From Planctomycetota bacterium (lineage in GTDB: Bacteria; Planctomycetota; UBA1135; GCA-002748355), in the NCBI GenBank assembly GCA_002748355.1, contig PDSF01000038.1, forward strand, positions 26,003-90,002: a DNA stretch of 64,000 nucleotides, read 5' to 3'. Below, one piece after another: positions 59,243-64,000 of this stretch (positions within the stretch are counted from its first letter, which is position 1; every line of letters starts with the position of its first letter). Made by a program: the position numbers and the translations under genes. The notes beneath the pieces were generated by a model. The model was given only the letters and a program-made list of their open reading frames with translations, searched no databases and was not told where the DNA came from.

Positions 59243-60352
59243 ATGCGCCTCCGCTATCTATCTCCCCTTCTTGTCGGCGCGATGCTGGCCCCTTTGATCT
59301 CCGCCCAGAAGACTTCTGTGGTCGTTCCACAGCGTTATGCGACGGTGGAGGGTGCGAGCCGCTCTACCTATCCCCTGTCCTACCGCAAGGTCCGCTGGCA
59401 GATGATCGTGGACAGCAGCGAGATCTGTAGGCAGGTGGCGACGCTCAGGTCTTTCGAGTTTCGAGCCGATGGGCTCCACTCGAGTGCGGGATATGCCGCC
59501 TTCCAGCTGAAGCCGACGATCGACCTCTATGTCACGTCGACGAGCGCGAAAACGATGGGGAAGACCTGGGCCACCAATATCGGGGGCGCCAAGAAGCAGA
59601 CCATGTTTTCTGGCAAGGTGCTCAAGCTGCCCGCGTTCACGGGCAAGGCGCCGGTGCCGCATGCCTTCACGGTGAAGATCCCTTTCGTGAGGCCCTTTGT
59701 CCTGCTGCGCAGCAAAGGCAACTTGCTGATCGATTGGCAGGAGCAGCAAACCTACCAGCGCTCCAGTTGGCTGGCCGACTCGGCGATTTACTGGCGCACC
59801 TCGCGTCCGGCAAACACGCAGATCTGGAAGAACACTGCCTGCAAGGATGGAGCCGGTAACCAGGCCTCGATTTCCATCGCTAGTAAGGGGGCTTCGCCAG
59901 GGCAGAACCTGGATGTCAACTTCGTGCTGACTCCTGGGCCGGGCCAAAAGCTCGACCTCTTTATCAACTGGCTTGGCCTGTCGAACCGGCAGTATGGCGC
60001 CTTGAAGCTACCCTTCGACGTAACGGGTTTTGCCGGCATGACCCAGTGCAGCCTCGCGACCGATATCGTCCTCACCAAGGCTGCTACCACGAGTCCGGTT
60101 TCGTGGCCCATCCCCAATGATCCGAAGCTAGAAGGGCTTGCTCTCTATACGCAGGGCATGGCGATCAATACCAAGGCCATGACCCTGGTCCTGACCGACG
60201 ACGCCTACCTCGTGGAGATCCAGCCGGTAGGCGGCTACTCCTCGGCTCCGGTGCAGTCGGTCTTTGGTCCCAAATACTCGGGCTCGCCGACCGGCTATAT
60301 GTCGACAGCGTTTTATGCGCCGATCTTGCGCCTAAGCGGAGTGATCAACTGA
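59243..60352 (+). CDS. Secreted protein of unknown function (family member 3)
   Basis: A 369-residue exported protein. The ATG at 59243 starts a signal peptide (MRLRYLSPLLVGAMLAPLISAQ) followed by KTSVVVPQRYATVEGASRSTYPLS, matching the start of the PKD protein at 52591 (KTFIIPATSATTEGGSSTSYP). The C-terminal half resembles the 57678 protein (SKGNLLIDWQEQ, LGLSNRQYGALKLPFD, and FYAPILRLSGV at the very end). It is probably a member of a lineage-specific surface or extracellular protein family with no recognised domain. Confidence 0.78.
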   Translation: MRLRYLSPLLVGAMLAPLISAQKTSVVVPQRYATVEGASRSTYPLSYRKVRWQMIVDSSEICRQVATLRSFEFRADGLHSSAGYAAFQLKPTIDLYVTSTSAKTMGKTWATNIGGAKKQTMFSGKVLKLPAFTGKAPVPHAFTVKIPFVRPFVLLRSKGNLLIDWQEQQTYQRSSWLADSAIYWRTSRPANTQIWKNTACKDGAGNQASISIASKGASPGQNLDVNFVLTPGPGQKLDLFINWLGLSNRQYGALKLPFDVTGFAGMTQCSLATDIVLTKAATTSPVSWPIPNDPKLEGLALYTQGMAINTKAMTLVLTDDAYLVEIQPVGGYSSAPVQSVFGPKYSGSPTGYMSTAFYAPILRLSGVIN

Positions 60353-60383
60353 TCAGGCCCCGGCCGGCTGTGGCGCCTGGTGA

Positions 60384-60435
60384 ATCCCGGAGAGAGGCAG
60401 AGCATCCTCTTTGGAGTTCTGCCGCTCTCCGGGAT
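60384..60435. terminator. Bidirectional terminator hairpin between convergent genes
   Basis: atcccggagagaggcaga (60384-60401) pairs with tctgccgctctccgggat (60418-60435) with a single mismatch, a 17-pair stem around a 16-nt loop. It lies between the end of the plus-strand secreted-protein gene and the end of the minus-strand M3 peptidase gene, and can serve both. Confidence 0.8.
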
Positions 60436-60440
60436 CCTTC

Positions 60441-62162
60441 TTATCCGGCTCGGCGTGCGCGTTGCTCGATTACGTCGCTGACCAGTTCTTTGAGGATGCT
60501 CGCATCCATCGCGAAGCGTAGCCCGGCAGCGGCGAAGAGTTCGGGCAGGGGGCGGCTGCCGCCAAGTGCCAGTGCCTTGCGATAGGCCGCAACGGCCCCG
60601 TCGTGGTCCTTACGTTCGTTGCGCCAGACCTGGAGTGCTCCGATCTGGGCGATCGCGTATTCGATGTAGTAGAAGGGCGAGCCAAAGATATGGCCTTGGC
60701 GTTGCCACTCATGATCGCGGTGCTCTTCGATTCCGGTCCAGTCGATCCATGGCGCGAAGCGGGTGCGGATCTCGGTCCAGGCGGCGACACGTTCCTCGGC
60801 GCTATGCCCTTCGTGGGTGTAAATCCAGTGCTGGAATGCGTCGATGGTCGCGACCCAGGTGAAGGTGCTGAGCACGTCGTTCATGTGGGAGACGTAGGCT
60901 TCGTTGGCATCGCCGTCGGCGTAGACCGTGCCCAGCTGCTCCAGCCCGAGCATTTCCATGGACATGCTCGCGACTTCGGCGAACTCGATCGGTGGCTCCC
61001 GGTAGTCGCCCAGATCCTGATCGCGGACGGCGAGAGTGTGGAAGCCGTGTCCGCCCTCGTGCAGCAGGGTTTGCACGTCGTCGTGCCGACCGACGCCGTT
61101 GATAAAGATGAACGGCAGTCGCATGTCCTCGATCGGATACATGTATCCACCCGGAGCCTTGCCCGGTCGCGACATCAGGTCGAGCAGCTTGTTCCGAACC
61201 AGTAGGTCAAAGTCAGCGGTGAAAACCGGGTCGACGGCTTCGAAGAGCTTGCGTGTGATGTCGATGTAGCCCTGCTCGTTATCGAAGGGCTTGACCGGGT
61301 CGCGCCCGGAGATACCAACACGTAGGTCCCAGGGGCGCAGCGAGTCGAGACCGAGCTTTTGCTTGCGCTCTTCCATGAGCTTGGCAACGGCGGGCACGAC
61401 GACCTTCTCCACTGCATCATGGAAGGCTTCGCAGTCCTGCGGCGTGTAGTCGAAGCGCCCACAGAGCGCGAAGCGATAGTCGCGATAATCGCCAAAGTCG
61501 GCGTTCTGGGCGATGCGAGTACGCAGTCCTAGTTGCTTCTCCCATAGTTCGTTGATCGCCGGAACGTCCTGCAGGCGGCGTTTCCCGAGAACCTGCCAGG
61601 ACTCCTCACGCGTGGCGCGATCGGGCTCCTCGAGCTTGGCTGCACACTGTTGTGCGGTCAGCTTTTCCCCGCGGAACTCGACCTCGATGGCCCCCTGGAT
61701 CTCACTGTATTTCGCGCTCAGTTCAGAGTCCTGGGCGGCGAGCTCGGTGTTTTCGGGGCGGAAGATCTCCGCGGCTCGTTGCCGGTCACGGACGAAGACC
61801 GCGAAGTCCTCCTCCAGCTCGCTGCGCAGCGGCGAGGCGAGGAACTTGCGGTTGAGCTTGTCGTCGAGCTTGCTCCACTCAGGGATGACGTCACGCTCGA
61901 AGGCGAGATAACTCGCCTTGATCGCTTCGTCTTTGGTGTCGCAGGTCATGGCGACATAGCGCCGGGCCAGGCCGGCGTCGACTTGTGATGCGAGCTCGCT
62001 CCAGTCGAGGAGGAAGCTCTTTAGTTCCTCAGCGCTTGTGATCTCTTGGGCTTCGAGTCGTTCAAACTGTGCTCGCAGCTGCTCCGGATCGGCCGAGTCG
62101 AAGCCCTCGGGCACGAAGCGGCGCTTGGGTAGCCCTACATCGGGCGTCATCGTTAGCTGCAT
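60441..62162 (-). CDS. M3 family oligoendopeptidase (copy 2)
   Basis: A 573-residue zinc metallopeptidase of the M3B (oligoendopeptidase F-like) family that trims short peptides in the cytoplasm; no signal peptide is present. The catalytic motif HEGGH lies in VQTLLHEGGHGFHTL, with the third ligand glutamate probably in the following IEFAEVASMSMEML helix. The fold is mostly helical, as usual, and the length is typical. Start ATG 62162 is coupled to the stop of the upstream copy by a TAATG overlap. It is a tandem duplicate of the 62162-63868 gene. Confidence 0.92.
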   Translation of the reverse strand: MQLTMTPDVGLPKRRFVPEGFDSADPEQLRAQFERLEAQEITSAEELKSFLLDWSELASQVDAGLARRYVAMTCDTKDEAIKASYLAFERDVIPEWSKLDDKLNRKFLASPLRSELEEDFAVFVRDRQRAAEIFRPENTELAAQDSELSAKYSEIQGAIEVEFRGEKLTAQQCAAKLEEPDRATREESWQVLGKRRLQDVPAINELWEKQLGLRTRIAQNADFGDYRDYRFALCGRFDYTPQDCEAFHDAVEKVVVPAVAKLMEERKQKLGLDSLRPWDLRVGISGRDPVKPFDNEQGYIDITRKLFEAVDPVFTADFDLLVRNKLLDLMSRPGKAPGGYMYPIEDMRLPFIFINGVGRHDDVQTLLHEGGHGFHTLAVRDQDLGDYREPPIEFAEVASMSMEMLGLEQLGTVYADGDANEAYVSHMNDVLSTFTWVATIDAFQHWIYTHEGHSAEERVAAWTEIRTRFAPWIDWTGIEEHRDHEWQRQGHIFGSPFYYIEYAIAQIGALQVWRNERKDHDGAVAAYRKALALGGSRPLPELFAAAGLRFAMDASILKELVSDVIEQRARRAG

Positions 62163-63868
62163 TAGAGCACCTCTTCTTCGATCATTGCGGCAAGTTCGCC
62201 GAGCATTTCGCTGCCGAAATCGAAGCGCACGCCTGCGGTGGCGAAGAGTTCGGGCAAGGGGCGACTGCCGCCGAGCGATAGGCCGGCGCGATACTCTGCG
62301 ATCGCCTTCTCCGGGTCCTTGCGATAGTTGCGCCAGACCTGCAACGCACCGATCTGGGCGATGGCGTATTCGATGTAATAGAAGGGGACCTTGAACAGGT
62401 GCAGGACGCGCTGCCAGCCGTAGCCCTTGCTGTCCTCGATGCCGCTGTAGTCGAGGTCCGGGCTGAAGCGCTCGGTAATCTCGACCCACTTCGTTACGCG
62501 GTCTTCCTGCGAGTGGCCTGGGTGGGTGTAGATCCAGTGCTGGAAGGCATCGATCATCGCCACGCTTGGGAACAGCGATGCGGCGCGCTCGATCTGGTCG
62601 ATACGTGAGCGCTCGGCCTCGTCCGCGGGCCAGATCTCGTGAAGGTGCTCAGCGCACATCAGCTCCATGGCCATGGAGGCAACCTCGGCAAACTCAAGCG
62701 GCGAGTGCCGGTAATCCTGGACGTCGAAGTGACGGGCAAGCAGGGCGTGGAATGCGTGGCCACCTTCGTGCAGCACCGTGCGGATGTCGCGTGGGCTGCC
62801 GGCGCTATTGGCGAAAATGAAGGGGCGACGGGTGTCGTCGATGGTCGCCTGGAAGCCTCCCGGCGCCTTACCCGGGCGTGACCAGAGGTCGAGGCAGTCG
62901 TGCTCGGCCATGAAGCGGAAGTCGTCGGCAAAGCCGGTATCCACGCGCTCGAAGATCCGAGTCCCGAGGTCGATCAGCTCCTTCTCGTCTTTGTACGGAG
63001 CGAAGGCATCGGCGCCGTCCGGGTCCACCTGCATGTCCCAGGGCCGCAGCGCATCGAGGCCGAGCTTTTGCTTACGCTTCGCGTTCAGCTTGGAGGCCAG
63101 GGGAACGAAGTGTTCGGCAACGGCCTCGTGGAAGGCTTCGCATTCCTTGGGGCCGTAATCGAAACGGTGGTATTGCTTGAAGCGCAGTTCTCGATAGCTC
63201 GGCTCCCCGGCGTTCTTGGCCATCTTTTCGCGTAAGGCCAGCATGCGGTCATAGATATCTTGCAGCGGCTGGCGGATTTCCTTGCGCGCGGCGTCGACCT
63301 TGCGCCAGATCGATTCGCGGAGTTCGCGATCCTGCGACTCCATCAAGGGGCCGGTCTGCTGAATGGTGAGTTGCTTGCCCTCGTGCTCGATGCTAAGGCC
63401 GCCGATGTGCTTGGCATACTCGGAGTAGATTTGCGTGTCTTGCGAGCCGAGCTGGGTGTTTTCCTCGTTGAAGGTTTCGAGGTCGAGGCGGGTATTGCGC
63501 AGATAAATCTGCAGTGAGTTATCGCGATTCTCGAGCTCGGCGAGATAGGGCGAGCTCATCAGCTTCTTCTCGAGGCCGTTAAAACGAGTGGCGACCAGGG
63601 GGCCGACCTGGCTGACGAAGACGTGAAAGGCTGCCTCGGCCTCCTTATCGGTTGTGTCGCGGGCATGCGCGACATTGCGGCGCGAGCCCTCGCCGCCGAT
63701 GCGGGAGGCGAAGTCCATGAGGTCCAGGAGCCAGGCCTGCAGTTCATCGGCGGAGCCGATGCTGCGCTGCTCGAGTTCGTCACAGATATTGCTCAGCTGC
63801 TCGGTGTCGGTTGGGTCGAAGTCGGTGGCGGGGTAGCGAACGGCGGGGATGGGATAGGTCGCGGTCAT
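62162..63868 (-). CDS. M3 family oligoendopeptidase (copy 1)
   Basis: A 568-residue M3B metallopeptidase, a diverged paralogue of the next gene. HEGGH is in IRTVLHEGGHAFHALLA and the third-ligand helix is LEFAEVASMAMELM. Conserved segments shared with the partner include LGLDALRPWDMQV (compare LGLDSLRPWDLRV), MIDAFQHWIYTHPGHS and FYYIEYAIAQIGALQVWRN. Both copies keep the full zinc site, so both are probably active with different substrate preferences. The operon contains at least these two genes; nothing recognisable lies upstream up to the window end. Confidence 0.92.
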   Translation of the reverse strand: MTATYPIPAVRYPATDFDPTDTEQLSNICDELEQRSIGSADELQAWLLDLMDFASRIGGEGSRRNVAHARDTTDKEAEAAFHVFVSQVGPLVATRFNGLEKKLMSSPYLAELENRDNSLQIYLRNTRLDLETFNEENTQLGSQDTQIYSEYAKHIGGLSIEHEGKQLTIQQTGPLMESQDRELRESIWRKVDAARKEIRQPLQDIYDRMLALREKMAKNAGEPSYRELRFKQYHRFDYGPKECEAFHEAVAEHFVPLASKLNAKRKQKLGLDALRPWDMQVDPDGADAFAPYKDEKELIDLGTRIFERVDTGFADDFRFMAEHDCLDLWSRPGKAPGGFQATIDDTRRPFIFANSAGSPRDIRTVLHEGGHAFHALLARHFDVQDYRHSPLEFAEVASMAMELMCAEHLHEIWPADEAERSRIDQIERAASLFPSVAMIDAFQHWIYTHPGHSQEDRVTKWVEITERFSPDLDYSGIEDSKGYGWQRVLHLFKVPFYYIEYAIAQIGALQVWRNYRKDPEKAIAEYRAGLSLGGSRPLPELFATAGVRFDFGSEMLGELAAMIEEEVL

Positions 63869-64000
63869 CAGAGTACCTGTGGGGAAAATTCAGGGGGAGC
63901 AACCTAGCCCTGGAATAAGCGATAGATGAGCCTCCGTCTGATCCGAGCCGCTTCTGCTCCGTCGCTGCGGTTCGGATCGGACGGAGGCAGGCAAGGAAGG

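Overview
The window is a GC-rich (roughly 60 %), gene-dense piece of a bacterial chromosome. It carries 48 recognisable protein genes (one cut by the window edge), two tRNAs and several strong intergenic hairpins. The gene content fits a motile planctomycete-like bacterium. It has squalene genes of the HpnC/HpnD/HpnE type, many large secreted proteins with carboxypeptidase-regulatory (Ig-like) or PKD domains, and an amidase with a golvesin-like insert. Flagellar and chemotaxis regulators (FlhG-like, FliA-like, CheY, CheX) are also present. The phylum call is inference; there is no rRNA here to settle it.

Layout. 1-7 kb: a Cys-rich secreted repeat protein, a DUF4097-like lipoprotein, a cell-wall amidase, a cupin and a serine-hydrolase lipoprotein. 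7-12 kb: MarC, an HU-family protein with an FlhG-like ATPase, two membrane proteins of unknown role, and tRNA-Ala(CGC). 12-20 kb: a defence island made of a complete type I restriction-modification operon (hsdM-hsdS-hsdR, each junction a TAATG stop/start overlap) and a facing Mrr-like endonuclease. 20-26 kb: a tricorn-like S41 protease, tRNA-Asp(GTC), a 1.1-kb stretch without a convincing gene, and an ArdC/ImmA-like zincin whose HExxH motif reads HELAR. 26-35.5 kb: a YceH family protein, RNase D, and four secreted proteins, three of them Ig-like repeat proteins. 35.5-41 kb: an operon hpnC-hpnD-hpnE-fetA-fetB (squalene synthesis plus a metal exporter) and a divergent M19 dipeptidase. 41-49 kb: fliA-cheY-cheX-CheX/receiver fusion, then apt, argS and an ABC-F ATPase. 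49-64 kb: an AmpG-like MFS with an SSS symporter, three related secreted proteins of unknown function, a TPR protein, a lipoprotein CbiX-like chelatase with a PepSY protein, and two tandem M3 oligopeptidases.

The most unusual item is the restriction subunit HsdR. Its last ~146 residues look like a complete LexA/UmuD-type S24 self-cleaving domain: an Ala-Gly cleavage-site match, a G-E-S-M serine and a T-V-K-R lysine. This suggests a restriction motor that could be cut or switched by the DNA-damage response. Other features worth attention are the lysine-rich histone-H1-like tail on the FliA-type sigma factor, the phospho-acceptor-less receiver on a CheX protein, and the operon joining squalene synthesis to FetAB.
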